A stretch of DNA of 38,223 nucleotides, taken from IMG/VR virus record IMGVR_UViG_3300012009_000219, positions 1 to 38,223 of that record. One strand, given 5' to 3'. Every line of letters starts with the position of its first letter. Within the stretch, counting starts at the first letter, position 1. The notes beneath the pieces were generated by a model. It made no database searches. It was given only the letters and a program-made list of their open reading frames with translations, and was not told where the DNA came from. Source of the DNA: a virus. The translations under genes and the position numbers were made by a program. Positions 6,975-16,765 of the stretch are shown here, in pieces.

Positions 6975-8579
6975 TTAGCACCGAAGTTGATTTAACAACT
7001 CTTGATCTAAAGCTTTGAGCATATTTTCATATGGGTTAAGCTTACGCGTGCGACCTAACTTTTCGTCGTAAACTTCAGTTTCACCACCCAAAATTAATTG
7101 AACCGCCGCGCCGTCAAATCCGGAAATAATAGTGATACCTTCGTCATCCATTTTGTTAGGTACTTCGGAGCTACGTCCTTGAACATACCACCAAATGAAG
7201 TTCATCTTTTCAATACCAACTCCACGTAATTTATCCATAGCACGTTCATAGTTAGTCTGAGTGTTACCTCCGACTGGATTAAACTGCATATCAGAAACTA
7301 CTAAGATAGTTTCAGGGTAATCACTTAAAGGAATATTAGGTTGTGATTTACGAACACGAACAATTTCATCAATCACGGATTGGAAATTCGTCGAACCCCA
7401 AGCCGTATTTTCTTTAATAATTTGTTGCGCTTTATCCGTGAAATTACCAGTTATTTTCTTAATCTTAGAATGATTATCGAACATGATAACATGATCTTTG
7501 AATGAACCTTCATTCAAAGCACTGAAAAAGATCCCTAAAGAAACACAAACATCAAATGCGGTAACATCGGTTTCATTAGAAATTCTACAACTCATAGAAC
7601 CTGAGGTATCTAAAGCACAGAATACATTACCGGTGATACCACCTTCATCCTTTTTTGCTTGTTCAACGAGACCGTCAAATTGCTTATCATAAGTAATCTT
7701 TTGGGCCAAAGGTATTGTACTTCTACGTGGAATAGCTTTGAACAATTCATATACATAACCGGTGAATTTAGCCGTAGGTTGCTTCTGTAACCATTTGATA
7801 TATTTTTCTTCAATATAGTGTCGTTGTAAAGTAGTTTTACCATCTTTACCCTTAGCGGTCACTAAGTTGAATAAGGCCTTACCAGGAATGGTATTGAAGT
7901 TCAATTCGTCCCAGTAGTTACCACACATAACTCTTTGGAAAGAGTGTGCGGTATTTTCAGGATTCGACTTAAACTTACGGTAAGTCTTTTCAGACCAACC
8001 TAAGTATTGACATAAACCAGTCGCCCACTTATTTAATCGACGGTGGCGATCATTCTTAGTGTTAGACTTAGAACGAATACGAGGTAAATATTTAGCGATT
8101 AAACCACGGTTATATTCATCTTTTAAGCCTTTAGCTACTAATTCATAAACTTTTTCAGGTTTAATATAGTGGTAATAACTAGAGAAATCAGAATCATACC
8201 ATAAATCTTTCCAAGAACCTACTAAAGGTATAATCCATAAGTTAGAGTATAATACTTCAGGGTGGCTATTTTCTAACCACTTTAATGATTTGATGAATTC
8301 ATCTTTAGCTCCTTGACCTTTTTGAACTTTTTCCGTTTCAAAGAAACCCACGGTCTTTCTAGTTACCATACGGTTATAGAACATGATTTTCATCGCCAAT
8401 GTAGGATTTTCTCCCCAAACTGATGACAAATCAGCAGCTACTTGAGCTTCACTTCGGTCACGGTAAGTACCGGCCTTGTTAAAATAGTCCAAAGATAAGG
8501 CACCTGTAGTTGAATGACTAAGAGCCATGTTTTCAGTTAATGCGTCGTGTGATGTAGCTGATTTAAGAAAAGAATTCAT
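6975..8579 (-). CDS. Ro60/TROVE-like RNA-binding protein with vWA domain (DUF2828-type)
   Basis: The protein has 534 residues from the ATG at 8579. The N-terminal two thirds are helical, as in TROVE/HEAT-like rings (for example ENPTLAMKIMFYNR and LYSNLWIIPLVGSWKDLW). The C-terminal third is a von Willebrand A domain: the MIDAS metal site is D324-x-S326-x-S328 in ALDTSGSMS, with TNFQSVI and VVSDMQF as further strands. This plan is shared by Ro60 proteins, which bind Y RNAs and misfolded RNAs, and by the DUF2828 family found in viruses and eukaryotes; I favour the latter. A role in RNA quality control is inferred. An upstream ATG at 8678 is rejected because AGGAGGT at 8585-8591 fits the start at 8579. 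Confidence 0.8.
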   Translation of the reverse strand: MNSFLKSATSHDALTENMALSHSTTGALSLDYFNKAGTYRDRSEAQVAADLSSVWGENPTLAMKIMFYNRMVTRKTVGFFETEKVQKGQGAKDEFIKSLKWLENSHPEVLYSNLWIIPLVGSWKDLWYDSDFSSYYHYIKPEKVYELVAKGLKDEYNRGLIAKYLPRIRSKSNTKNDRHRRLNKWATGLCQYLGWSEKTYRKFKSNPENTAHSFQRVMCGNYWDELNFNTIPGKALFNLVTAKGKDGKTTLQRHYIEEKYIKWLQKQPTAKFTGYVYELFKAIPRRSTIPLAQKITYDKQFDGLVEQAKKDEGGITGNVFCALDTSGSMSCRISNETDVTAFDVCVSLGIFFSALNEGSFKDHVIMFDNHSKIKKITGNFTDKAQQIIKENTAWGSTNFQSVIDEIVRVRKSQPNIPLSDYPETILVVSDMQFNPVGGNTQTNYERAMDKLRGVGIEKMNFIWWYVQGRSSEVPNKMDDEGITIISGFDGAAVQLILGGETEVYDEKLGRTRKLNPYENMLKALDQELLNQLRC

Positions 8580-8584
8580 AATAT

Positions 8585-8591
8585 ACCTCCT
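8585..8591 (-). promoter_or_regulatory. Strong Shine-Dalgarno site of the Ro60-like gene
   Basis: AGGAGGT on the minus strand lies 5 bases before the ATG at 8579. It is the strongest ribosome binding site in the window and decides the start. Most other genes here, like those of Bacteroidota in general, have A-rich leaders instead. Confidence 0.75.
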
Positions 8592-8632
8592 ATTTTTAGT
8601 TTTTGTTATAAATGTTTTGCAGAATTCGTAAA

Positions 8633-8670
8633 CGTCATAATATAGAATTGCTGTAAGAATTCTTATGACG
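8633..8670 (-). promoter_or_regulatory. RNA hairpin in the leader of the Ro60-like gene
   Basis: Outer arms CGTCATA/TATGACG and inner arms AGAATT/AATTCT form a long stem with a small bulge. The loop on the transcript strand is CTTACAGC. A second, weaker hairpin with the same loop lies at 8691-8717. It sits about 50 bases before the ribosome binding site, in a place suited to control of translation by a bound protein. Confidence 0.6.
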
Positions 8671-8690
8671 GATTTCATCTATTTTTCCAA

Positions 8691-8717
8691 ATTAAGATTG
8701 CTGTAAGAAATCCTAAG
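8691..8717 (-). promoter_or_regulatory. Second leader hairpin with the same loop
   Basis: The arms ATTAAGATT and AAATCCTAAG pair imperfectly around the same eight-base loop (CTTACAGC on the transcript strand) as the hairpin at 8633-8670. The shared 13-mer ATTGCTGTAAGAA makes this a tandem direct repeat as well. Confidence 0.5.
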
Positions 8718-8775
8718 AAATTTAATCAATTTAAAAATTAAACTCTCTTTCGTTTGTGTAATGTGAGGTAAATAT

Positions 8776-8802
8776 GAATTTTACTGTGTGAAGGTAAAAT
8801 TC
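8776..8802. promoter_or_regulatory. Perfect 9-bp inverted repeat upstream of the Ro60-like gene
   Basis: GAATTTTAC and GTAAAATTC are perfect complements separated by nine bases (TGTGTGAAG). It could be an operator or a third leader hairpin. The rest of the 313-base stretch 8580-8892 is AT-rich, contains no credible gene, and carries a TATATATTT element near 8828-8836. Confidence 0.55.
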
Positions 8803-8892
8803 GGAAATAAATTTCGTGTTTGTGTTGATATATATTTCATAAAAATAATCAAAAGTTGCCAATTTTTATTTTTAAAAAAAAATTAAAAATTC

Positions 8893-9216
8893 TTATTTTG
8901 TCATTCCTACTCCGGGTTGCCAACCGGTTAGTTGTTGTAAATCTTCAATAGGTCTTTGAAAGAGTTGTTTCAAGAGATCAATTTTCATCTCTTCTTCTAA
9001 AGAATTGATTTCAAATAATCTTCCGTCTTGTTGGAGGTATTCAATTTCTTCTTCAATTTTTTCTTCAACTATATCTTCGAGATAATCATCCATCTCTTCT
9101 TTTAAGAGATCACAAAGTTCTCTTCTTTCAGAATAAGAAGAATCATATTTGATATAATCTAAGATGTCATAAAAATCAACATCTATTTCAACTTCTAGAT
9201 CTTTAGAAATTTTCAT
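8893..9216 (-). CDS. Hypothetical acidic protein, 107 aa
   Basis: Very acidic and helical (for example DDYLEDIVEEKIEEEIEYLQ in the middle), ending in GWQPGVGMTK. Small, highly acidic phage proteins are often DNA mimics or inhibitors of host nucleic-acid enzymes, but nothing specific supports that here. No family recognised. A hairpin repeat lies 67 bases upstream of its start. Confidence 0.65.
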   Translation of the reverse strand: MKISKDLEVEIDVDFYDILDYIKYDSSYSERRELCDLLKEEMDDYLEDIVEEKIEEEIEYLQQDGRLFEINSLEEEMKIDLLKQLFQRPIEDLQQLTGWQPGVGMTK

Positions 9217-9282
9217 CGGGTAAAGGATTAAATTTGAAATTTTGATTGAAAATTTATTTAAAAGTTTATATTAAATGTCAAA

Positions 9283-9314
9283 GAAAACATTAGTCTTTAG
9301 CTAATGTGTAGTTC
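9283..9314. repeat. Dispersed hairpin repeat, copy 4
   Basis: The stem ACATTAG/CTAATGT encloses loop TCTTTAG, followed by GTAGTTC. It lies between two leftward genes; its right edge touches the last bases of the 9313-9495 gene. Confidence 0.7.
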
Positions 9315-9495
9315 ATTGATCCTCACATTTATACACTTTTAAAATCGTAAATTCGCCACATTTTGTTCCTGAAATGAAGTCTAAAGCGTCTTGTTCAGAA
9401 GCAAATTCTTTTTCTAAAGCTTGCCATAATAGAGTGGGTTGATTGACAAACCTTTCCCATTTTTTAATATAAAAGACTTTATAAACTATTTTCAT
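9313..9495 (-). CDS. Hypothetical protein, 60 aa
   Basis: A short protein (ends TILKVYKCEDQ) with no recognised family. Its start overlaps the stop of the gene upstream by one base, so it is translated from the same message as the 9495-9938 gene and the fibre genes before that. Confidence 0.6.
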   Translation of the reverse strand: MKIVYKVFYIKKWERFVNQPTLLWQALEKEFASEQDALDFISGTKCGEFTILKVYKCEDQ

Positions 9496-9938
9496 TATTC
9501 TAATCCAAAGGTTCTTTTTATACCATTAATTTCAGCGCCCGAAATAGTAGGTCCTAATTGAGCTTCATAAAATTGAGCCTCCGTAAAATAACCAGGGTTT
9601 AAATTACCTTCTCCGTCCAAAGCTTTTTCCGCTTCAACGCGACGACCCGTCGTCGCATTTATATAGTGATTATCATCAGCTACCATTTTGAAAGTTTCTA
9701 CATACATCAATTGGTCAATCTTATTGGATTTAAAATAGCGTAACATAGTAGATTCATATTCAAAGAGGGTTTTGCGAAAAACGTTCTCATAGAGAATAAA
9801 TAATTCGTATTCTCCATCTTCATAATCAACTTTAAGGGCAGTTGTTCTTCCTGAAGGATCAATTTCAAATTGTTTTTTACTTACCTCTAGACTGAAACCA
9901 ATTTCAGTGACTTTAACTATTTCAGTGGTACCGGTCAT
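9495..9938 (-). CDS. Hypothetical protein at end of fibre operon, 147 aa
   Basis: I do not recognise a family. The protein is soluble and strand-rich at the N-terminus, with a C-terminal segment EAQFYEAQLGPTISGAEI. It starts 19 bases downstream of the large fibre gene and is probably co-expressed, so a fibre accessory or fibre-assembly role is possible. That is inference from position only. Confidence 0.6.
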   Translation of the reverse strand: MTGTTEIVKVTEIGFSLEVSKKQFEIDPSGRTTALKVDYEDGEYELFILYENVFRKTLFEYESTMLRYFKSNKIDQLMYVETFKMVADDNHYINATTGRRVEAEKALDGEGNLNPGYFTEAQFYEAQLGPTISGAEINGIKRTFGLE

Positions 9939-9956
9939 ATTATTTTCTTTTCTTTT

Positions 9957-12200
9957 TTATATAATAGTTGACACGGTCATTACAGCATTAATTAAATTAC
10001 CGGTCAAACTATTTTGTTGTATATATAATTCTAAATAATCCCCACTCTGAACTTCAACCGGTAAAGGTGGACAAGAAATTGATTGATCTTCACCGCCATA
10101 ATTTCCCGTTATCATTTGAGTGGTATTTATAGTTGCTCCATTTTTACGAATTTCTACTGTCGCATTCCACGTAGCACCACCGGTACTATCAATATCCACA
10201 ATGAAACTAACATCCACTCTAGTGGGTACTAAACATTTAATTTGAGTGGTGCCACTCCACAATAAAATTTCATCGTTATCGTTAACCTCGTTAGATTCAA
10301 AAGGTACCGCACTAGCGGTACTAAAATTAGTAGAGGCCCAATTACTATTTCGAACTAACGAATCGACAATCTTTAAGGTAGAGATTTTAGACCAACCACC
10401 TAAAAATGAACCTCCTAAATGTAGAAATTCTTCCGCATAACGTAAAATATGTTTGGAATGACCGAGAGGAAAAGTTTGCCCACTTAATTGAATTGTTATA
10501 TCATTGAAGTCAGTGGAATTTTTATAGATCCAATATTCCCATAATTTACCATTATTGTTGATGGTATTGGAATTTGGTAAATTTAAGGTACAACCACTAC
10601 TTTGAAGAGTATTAACTAAAATAACTTCATCATTATCAGGATCTAAAGTATAAGAAGCTCCGGTTACTAAACTATAAGTTTTTTGATGAGTATAAGAACG
10701 CACTTGATTTTCCGTAGTAAATAAAGCATCTGCTTCGGCTCTAGAATAAGTAAAAGCGGTATTACTAGTTAAAGCTGGTCCTGTAATAACTATTGAATGA
10801 ATAGTATCGGTGGGAATATCTGGACTTCCTCCATTATCACCTTCACCTACCGTAATTGTAAAACCATTGGTTGTAACATTAGAAATAAAAATATTAGTAT
10901 CAGTAGTGGTACTATAGTGTTGACCCGTAATCACATAATTATTATCTAGTGGATTACTATCACTAAAAAGATAATTATAAATTCCCGTACCTCCTTTACT
11001 ACAACTTAAATTAAAACTATTAAGAATAATACCATTGGCACTAGTTTTGGACCAAGCAAAATTAGCAGAACCAATTTCGCCTTGAGGACCTTGTTCTCCT
11101 GGTAAACCTTTAACTCCATCTAACTTTGATATATTAAAATGAGTATTATTTAAAATAGTAGTATCACTAGTAGTAGTTCTAATTTGAAATGTTAGATAAT
11201 CATCAAATTGTAATTGAGCTAAACATTGATTTGAAAGATCAAAATTAGCTTCAATAACAGAATCATAACCGGCTTCTTTATAAGAACCTGAAATTAAAGT
11301 ATTACCATTCTTATAAACTCGGCTTTCTCCTAAATTATCAATAGAACTACTATAATTAATTAAATAAGTACCTCCAGTTTTAATATCAATTCGTTCGGGA
11401 AAAGTATCATTATGTTCAATAACATGACTAGCGGTTTCTAAATCGGTTAGATTAAATTCTAAATCAGTCCAACCTGTAGAAACCGTATAACCAGAATCTC
11501 TTCGAATTTGAAGAGAAGGTAATTCATCATAAATATCAAATTCCACATCTACTTGACCATTACCTACATCTTCCAATCCAACTGAAGTACCTTTAAAGTT
11601 AATTTTAGTGTGGGGAGCATTAGGTACCGCTACCCCTTCATTTTTAATAGTTACTTCGCCATCGGCTCCTTTTTGACCTTGAGTATTAAAAATTAAAAAT
11701 GAAGAACCATCAGCAACAGTTTGTAAAGTACTAGAACCTCCATCTTGCTTAACTTGCATTTTTATTTTATCACCTATCGTAGCGGTTATTACGGTCGCAA
11801 TAGTAGCGGTATCCGTACCTTCATCTTCATCTCGATTATACATATGACCTGTAGTACCTAATAAATAAGTAAAACCCGTCGTACCATCATCATAAACTAA
11901 TTGCATAGAAGAATCAGAACGAGCTGTGCCTGTAGAAACAGTAGTAGTACACCGCGCAATCATCACATAAGTTCCATCTTGTAAGAATTCAATTTCCGCT
12001 TCTCCACTATTGTGTTGGTAAGCGGGGGCTAATTTCTTTTGAAAGTTATATTTGACATCTTGAAAAGAGGTGGTCAAATTCATACCTCCATTAATATCCA
12101 CGACATCTAAATAATCAGCATCGGTAATTACTTCTGTAGTGCCTGTAGGGTTTATAATTCTTAAACTATTAATTAAATCTTGAATATTAGATTGTGACAT
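9957..12200 (-). CDS. Putative tail fibre/adhesin with a collagen-like segment, 747 aa
   Basis: The protein is rich in Thr, Ser, Asn and Gly, as phage fibres are. A short collagen-like run GLPGEQGPQGEIG occurs near residue 370, and a related QGQKGADGE lies near residue 175; such Gly-x-y pieces help fibres trimerise. Its C-terminal 150 residues look like a beta-sandwich (ATVEIRKNGATINTTQ, SGDYLELYIQQNSL), typical of receptor-binding tips. It is directly downstream of the 228-residue protein and the 1256-residue fibre. The receptor cannot be predicted. Confidence 0.72.
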   Translation of the reverse strand: MSQSNIQDLINSLRIINPTGTTEVITDADYLDVVDINGGMNLTTSFQDVKYNFQKKLAPAYQHNSGEAEIEFLQDGTYVMIARCTTTVSTGTARSDSSMQLVYDDGTTGFTYLLGTTGHMYNRDEDEGTDTATIATVITATIGDKIKMQVKQDGGSSTLQTVADGSSFLIFNTQGQKGADGEVTIKNEGVAVPNAPHTKINFKGTSVGLEDVGNGQVDVEFDIYDELPSLQIRRDSGYTVSTGWTDLEFNLTDLETASHVIEHNDTFPERIDIKTGGTYLINYSSSIDNLGESRVYKNGNTLISGSYKEAGYDSVIEANFDLSNQCLAQLQFDDYLTFQIRTTTSDTTILNNTHFNISKLDGVKGLPGEQGPQGEIGSANFAWSKTSANGIILNSFNLSCSKGGTGIYNYLFSDSNPLDNNYVITGQHYSTTTDTNIFISNVTTNGFTITVGEGDNGGSPDIPTDTIHSIVITGPALTSNTAFTYSRAEADALFTTENQVRSYTHQKTYSLVTGASYTLDPDNDEVILVNTLQSSGCTLNLPNSNTINNNGKLWEYWIYKNSTDFNDITIQLSGQTFPLGHSKHILRYAEEFLHLGGSFLGGWSKISTLKIVDSLVRNSNWASTNFSTASAVPFESNEVNDNDEILLWSGTTQIKCLVPTRVDVSFIVDIDSTGGATWNATVEIRKNGATINTTQMITGNYGGEDQSISCPPLPVEVQSGDYLELYIQQNSLTGNLINAVMTVSTII

Positions 12201-12202
12201 AT

Positions 12203-12889
12203 TTATTCTACTTCATTTTCATAATTTCCGTTTACTAAAAGATTAATTAAATCATCTCTTAGTTCCGTCCAACTATAAGGACTTATAATATTATATAAAG
12301 ATAAACCTTGGTTTTCATAATCATTGGTGGCGGTAATAAAATCCATAATTCCCGTCTCAATATCACCATAAGATTTACCTAAAATAGCTTCATCTTCATA
12401 TTTATCAAATAAAACTTTTTGATAAAAAGTCATTTCTTCAATGTCACTCAAAGTTAAGTATTTAACTAGAATTTTTCGAAATTCATCGGCTCGTAAACGA
12501 GCTGCATAAGAAATTTTACGGTTGAAAAAATCTTGAGATTTAACATTAAGATATTCGGCCGTAGCCCCTGTTTCTGAGTAACTTAAATCATTTTCATAAT
12601 AATCTAAAATAGTTTGAGCCGAATAAACCGCCACATATTCCGCTGCATAAGGTTTATCAATCTCATCTAAATTAGTGAAACCACTTCTTACAACTTCCAC
12701 ATCATTTAACATAGCTCGCCGGACAAAATCATAATCCCGATAACGAATAGCTTCATTAGCTAACACATGAGGGGAGGTTATATCGTTATAATAAGTAGTA
12801 TCAAGCTCGCTTTCTTCTACAAAAATGGTAGTTTCAAAACCTTGTTGTTTATAATATTCTTTTTTTATTTGTCCGACTCTAAAAGCCAT
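12203..12889 (-). CDS. Hypothetical fibre-operon protein, 228 aa
   Basis: A Tyr- and acid-rich, mostly helical protein located between two fibre genes with gaps of 2 and 15 bases. No family recognised. Its size and position fit a fibre connector, hinge or assembly factor. The tight spacing on both sides shows it is expressed with the fibres. Start: MAFRVGQIKKEYY, the only good ATG. Confidence 0.6.
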   Translation of the reverse strand: MAFRVGQIKKEYYKQQGFETTIFVEESELDTTYYNDITSPHVLANEAIRYRDYDFVRRAMLNDVEVVRSGFTNLDEIDKPYAAEYVAVYSAQTILDYYENDLSYSETGATAEYLNVKSQDFFNRKISYAARLRADEFRKILVKYLTLSDIEEMTFYQKVLFDKYEDEAILGKSYGDIETGIMDFITATNDYENQGLSLYNIISPYSWTELRDDLINLLVNGNYENEVE

Positions 12890-12904
12890 ATTTTCTATTA
12901 TTTT

Positions 12905-15900
12905 TTATTCCAAAAAGTTAGAGCCATTTTCCCAAACTCGATATTTTAAGGTAACATTTAATAAAGTAACATCACTAGCATAATCGTCACCGGTTTCATT
13001 AGCTAACCTTTCTAATTCGAAAAAGACTTGATCCCCTGGAATTAAATTAGAAATGTCAATCCTATTATTTAATGTTAATCTTTGTTGAATAGCACTTAAA
13101 TAACCATTTTCAAAATTCCAGTCTAAATCTAAAGTAGTATCTTCAGTATAAGAACCATTAAATCTTTGAGGGTATGGTATAGCAGCATAATTTAAATGTA
13201 AAATAGCTTTTTGATCAGAACCAGAAGAATTACTTGAATTACCTGCGAATTCAAGAATAGTTTTAATACCACAAGAAGTATCAATATCATCGGGTAAAGT
13301 AAATCTAAAATTTGTAGCATCATTCGCCCCATCTACAAATTTATTTTCTCGATAACGATAAGTTACATTTTGAGAAACCGGTGCGGTTTGGTTGGATGTT
13401 GTACCGGCTTGATCTCCAAAGGTTACTTGAAATAATTTTTCAGCCCGAGCTTGCCCATAAAAATCCAAAGTTCCATTTTTTCGAATTTCAAAAACATTTC
13501 CGATAATTCTTAAATCAGTAATCTCCATTGAAGAAGTAATACCAGTAGCAATTCTTATGCGAATCCATTTTCCAGTTACACCAGATATAGTTGTTTCAGC
13601 CCAACCGGTGGCTCCTGTATTATTTTCTAAAACTCCAGTTTCTATGTTTTGATCAAATCTTACCGTATTGGTATAACCAGAATAATCTGTGAAAGGAGTA
13701 CCATTGATTGAATTGGAATATTCTCTTAAAGTAGATAAAGTATCAAATTCAAGCCAATCAGATATCCCACCATCATAGTATTCAAATAATAAAGTATTTC
13801 CACTTAATAAAGTATTTAAATAGAAATTAAGAGCATAAAAGTTATAACTATCAATATCTCCAATATAAATAGCGGTGTTAATATTCGTATTTGGAAAAGA
13901 TATATTATCTGAAACTTCTTTTTCGGTGTAGGTAGAACCATTATATTCAAAGATTTTTAAGTTAAATTTATATTCTCCTCCTTCACCTACCGATAATCTA
14001 CTACCAACCCCATCAAGTCCAATAACCGTATCTCCAATTGTTCTAAAATTATCCTCAAAAGAGTCAAAACCTTGAGATTTAATCGCATTTGGTTGTAGAG
14101 ATAAATTATTAATTTTATCTCTTCGAATACAAGTATTAAAACCTCTATAGGCCATAGTTAATCCTGATCCTTGAATATCAACATCATAAGTTTGAGTATC
14201 ACGAATAGAAACACCTCTAGCTACCACTCTAGTGGTAGTGCCGGTAGCTCCTACTACAATAGCTTTATCACAATTAAAATATTTACCAGATAACATTACA
14301 ACATCAGCATTATCATTAGCATAAACACAATTACCAACATTAGAAGATTCAGTTAATAAGGTAGAAACGATTAGTTTCGACTCATTTCCATCTAAATAAA
14401 AGATATTATTTAAATAAGATGGGCCAAAAATAATTGGGTTTTGGATATTCATTAAACCACTTTCAATATGAACTCCTTTATCAATGGGTTCAGTACTAGA
14501 AGTAGCAAATATAAGATCAGTCCCGGTTATATTAGCATCATTATTATTAAGATAAAATCCTGTTTGACAATTAGAACATAAAATTTGATCAAATAAACAA
14601 ATACCAGCCCCACTAAATTCTAAGCCTATATTAGCATTGTTTATAGTTAAAGTACTAATAATGGTACCATTAACCCCTTGAAAAAGAGTATCTCCAGAAT
14701 TTAGAGGTTGAATAACCACATTTCTTAACCCAGAACCTTCTATTTTAGTTGAAGATTTTAAGGTTAAAGGAGCTTCTTCTTCATATATACCAGGTCCTAT
14801 TTTTATTACATATCTTTTAGTAGTACTATTATCAGTTATACCGGATAAAGCCGCTTTTAAAGTTAAATAAGGTTGATTTATTGAACCGGTAGCGGTATTA
14901 TCATTACCATTTTTAGATACATGAACTTCATATTCAATTCCATTATTAAGATAATTTTTAATAGCTTGAGTAGTGGCTATGGAATCATCATTAGTATTAG
15001 TAAAACCAGAATCAATTGAAATATCATATATAGATGTTCCTGATTTTAAGGTTAATAAATTGCCCACATTAAGATTTTCATTAAAATATGAATCTGAATT
15101 ATAGGTATGAGTATCTAAAAGAGCATCATAACGATAAGCATCTTCTACCACAATATTTTTACGAATAGAAAAATCTATATCATCGCGACTATCATTTACA
15201 ATTACATCATTGTAATTAATCTGCATCATAATATGATTTTCTTCCGTAGGATTATCAATAGTGTCGTATTGAAAAGTGAAAGAACGATTAGTAGTACTAT
15301 TTTTGATTTTAATGTCGGGACCACTATAAAATTCTACCACGGACCAAGCGGGAGAATAAAAACGTATTAAATGTTCGAGTTCAAAAAACCCTTTATCATC
15401 GGTACGAAAAGCCGTTTCCGTGTCATAATTATTAGTTTTAATCCCAAAAGGTCGATTATCACCGGGTCTAATTAATTCAAAATTAGGATTAGAAACGGGG
15501 GAAGTTGTGGTAGAAATTCGGGTCCAATAATAGGTTTCGCCACTTACGGTATTTTGTGCCCAGTCTCCCGGAGTAGTCCAATTAATAATAGGTAACCAAT
15601 CATTAGTGTCATTTCTTTCAGATACGGTAAATCCACTAGTTCCATCATTGATACTTAAAATTTGCCAAGCAGAACCATCCCAATATTCTACTTGGTTGGT
15701 GATACCAGAAGCATTACCTGCAGTAGAAGCAAATAAAATAGTATCAAATTTATCTTCTTTACCAAAATAGACATAATCACTCGTTTTTTCTAAAACGGAA
15801 ACATTATTATTAAAACCACCTACGGTAATGGTAATATCGGTATAACCTGAAGTTCCACCATCATATTTAAAAACTTTAGGAAAATAGGTTTCATCTCCAG

Positions 15901-16675
15901 TGTCAAACAAGAGGTTGTAGCCAGTATCTATGGAATCATCATTTACTTTAATTAATTCTGAAGTCCGGAAGAGACCATCCGGGTCCACTAATACAATTTC
16001 GGAAGAAGATCCCGTAAATTCCATTAAGTAAAAAAGATCATATATACGAGTTACATTATGGAAATTAGTTTCTCCGATATTACTATCATATTCTATACTT
16101 GTATCTCCAGATTGGTTATATAAACGGAAACTACCATAAATATAAGTATCCCCCGAAATTAATAAATCAGCATTTTCCAAATTTAAATTACCGGTCATGG
16201 TATCTCCAGTGGTATAAACAAATTTAGTATTGGCTTCATTTTCAGTATAATATAAGTCATTATGATTATGACTCGCATCCCAAATAATATCACTTAAATC
16301 TTGTCTATTAAATGTTACGCCGGTGGAATTACCATCTCCATTGACCCCGGTTAAAAAATTATTTTGATCAGTTGGAGTATAAACAATCCAAGTTCCTCCA
16401 GACCAGAATAAACTATCTCCTGATAAAACCCCACTAATATTTACATCACCTAAATCACCTAAATTGATTTCTGATTTAAGATAATGAATAGTAGTATCGC
16501 CGGTATGTTGGTTAAATTGAGTTAAAGGAGTGTATAAAAGAAAATTATTATAAATTGAAGATTCTGTGACTAAAGTATAAGGACTATCTGTTAAGGGGGT
16601 GGTGTTAGTAACACCAGTAACAATAGGAGAACCATTAATGGTTACACCTTTTTTAATTTTAAATTCATGTGCCAT
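12905..16675 (-). CDS. Long tail fibre/tailspike with a beta-helix segment, 1256 aa
   Basis: The N-terminus MAHEFKIKKGVTINGSP resembles the starts of many myovirus fibre proteins (a short strand motif that probably joins the baseplate). A long Ser/Thr/Asn/Gly-rich shaft follows. At about residues 580-800 there is a pectin-lyase-like right-handed beta-helix: it begins VHVSKNGNDNTATG and continues with short repeating strands such as GPGIYEEEAPLTLKSSTKI. Such helices occur in spikes that bind or cut surface polysaccharide. No catalytic acid pair can be assigned by eye. The C-terminal third contains sandwich-like segments. A minus-strand TTTTTATATAGGG element at about 16740-16755 lies upstream and may be its promoter. 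Confidence 0.78.
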   Translation of the reverse strand: MAHEFKIKKGVTINGSPIVTGVTNTTPLTDSPYTLVTESSIYNNFLLYTPLTQFNQHTGDTTIHYLKSEINLGDLGDVNISGVLSGDSLFWSGGTWIVYTPTDQNNFLTGVNGDGNSTGVTFNRQDLSDIIWDASHNHNDLYYTENEANTKFVYTTGDTMTGNLNLENADLLISGDTYIYGSFRLYNQSGDTSIEYDSNIGETNFHNVTRIYDLFYLMEFTGSSSEIVLVDPDGLFRTSELIKVNDDSIDTGYNLLFDTGDETYFPKVFKYDGGTSGYTDITITVGGFNNNVSVLEKTSDYVYFGKEDKFDTILFASTAGNASGITNQVEYWDGSAWQILSINDGTSGFTVSERNDTNDWLPIINWTTPGDWAQNTVSGETYYWTRISTTTSPVSNPNFELIRPGDNRPFGIKTNNYDTETAFRTDDKGFFELEHLIRFYSPAWSVVEFYSGPDIKIKNSTTNRSFTFQYDTIDNPTEENHIMMQINYNDVIVNDSRDDIDFSIRKNIVVEDAYRYDALLDTHTYNSDSYFNENLNVGNLLTLKSGTSIYDISIDSGFTNTNDDSIATTQAIKNYLNNGIEYEVHVSKNGNDNTATGSINQPYLTLKAALSGITDNSTTKRYVIKIGPGIYEEEAPLTLKSSTKIEGSGLRNVVIQPLNSGDTLFQGVNGTIISTLTINNANIGLEFSGAGICLFDQILCSNCQTGFYLNNNDANITGTDLIFATSSTEPIDKGVHIESGLMNIQNPIIFGPSYLNNIFYLDGNESKLIVSTLLTESSNVGNCVYANDNADVVMLSGKYFNCDKAIVVGATGTTTRVVARGVSIRDTQTYDVDIQGSGLTMAYRGFNTCIRRDKINNLSLQPNAIKSQGFDSFEDNFRTIGDTVIGLDGVGSRLSVGEGGEYKFNLKIFEYNGSTYTEKEVSDNISFPNTNINTAIYIGDIDSYNFYALNFYLNTLLSGNTLLFEYYDGGISDWLEFDTLSTLREYSNSINGTPFTDYSGYTNTVRFDQNIETGVLENNTGATGWAETTISGVTGKWIRIRIATGITSSMEITDLRIIGNVFEIRKNGTLDFYGQARAEKLFQVTFGDQAGTTSNQTAPVSQNVTYRYRENKFVDGANDATNFRFTLPDDIDTSCGIKTILEFAGNSSNSSGSDQKAILHLNYAAIPYPQRFNGSYTEDTTLDLDWNFENGYLSAIQQRLTLNNRIDISNLIPGDQVFFELERLANETGDDYASDVTLLNVTLKYRVWENGSNFLE

Positions 16676-16765
16676 CTTTCACTTTCCAGATGATTTTTGG
16701 GAAGTGAAAAAGGGTTAAAAATCACTTCCAGATATTTAACCCTATATAAAAATATTAAATTCAAC

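Noticed and set aside
8580-8678. N-terminal extension of the Ro60-like protein to an ATG at 8678
   Set aside because: The extension runs across the leader hairpin, its residues look random, and a strong AGGAGGT sits just before the ATG at 8579.
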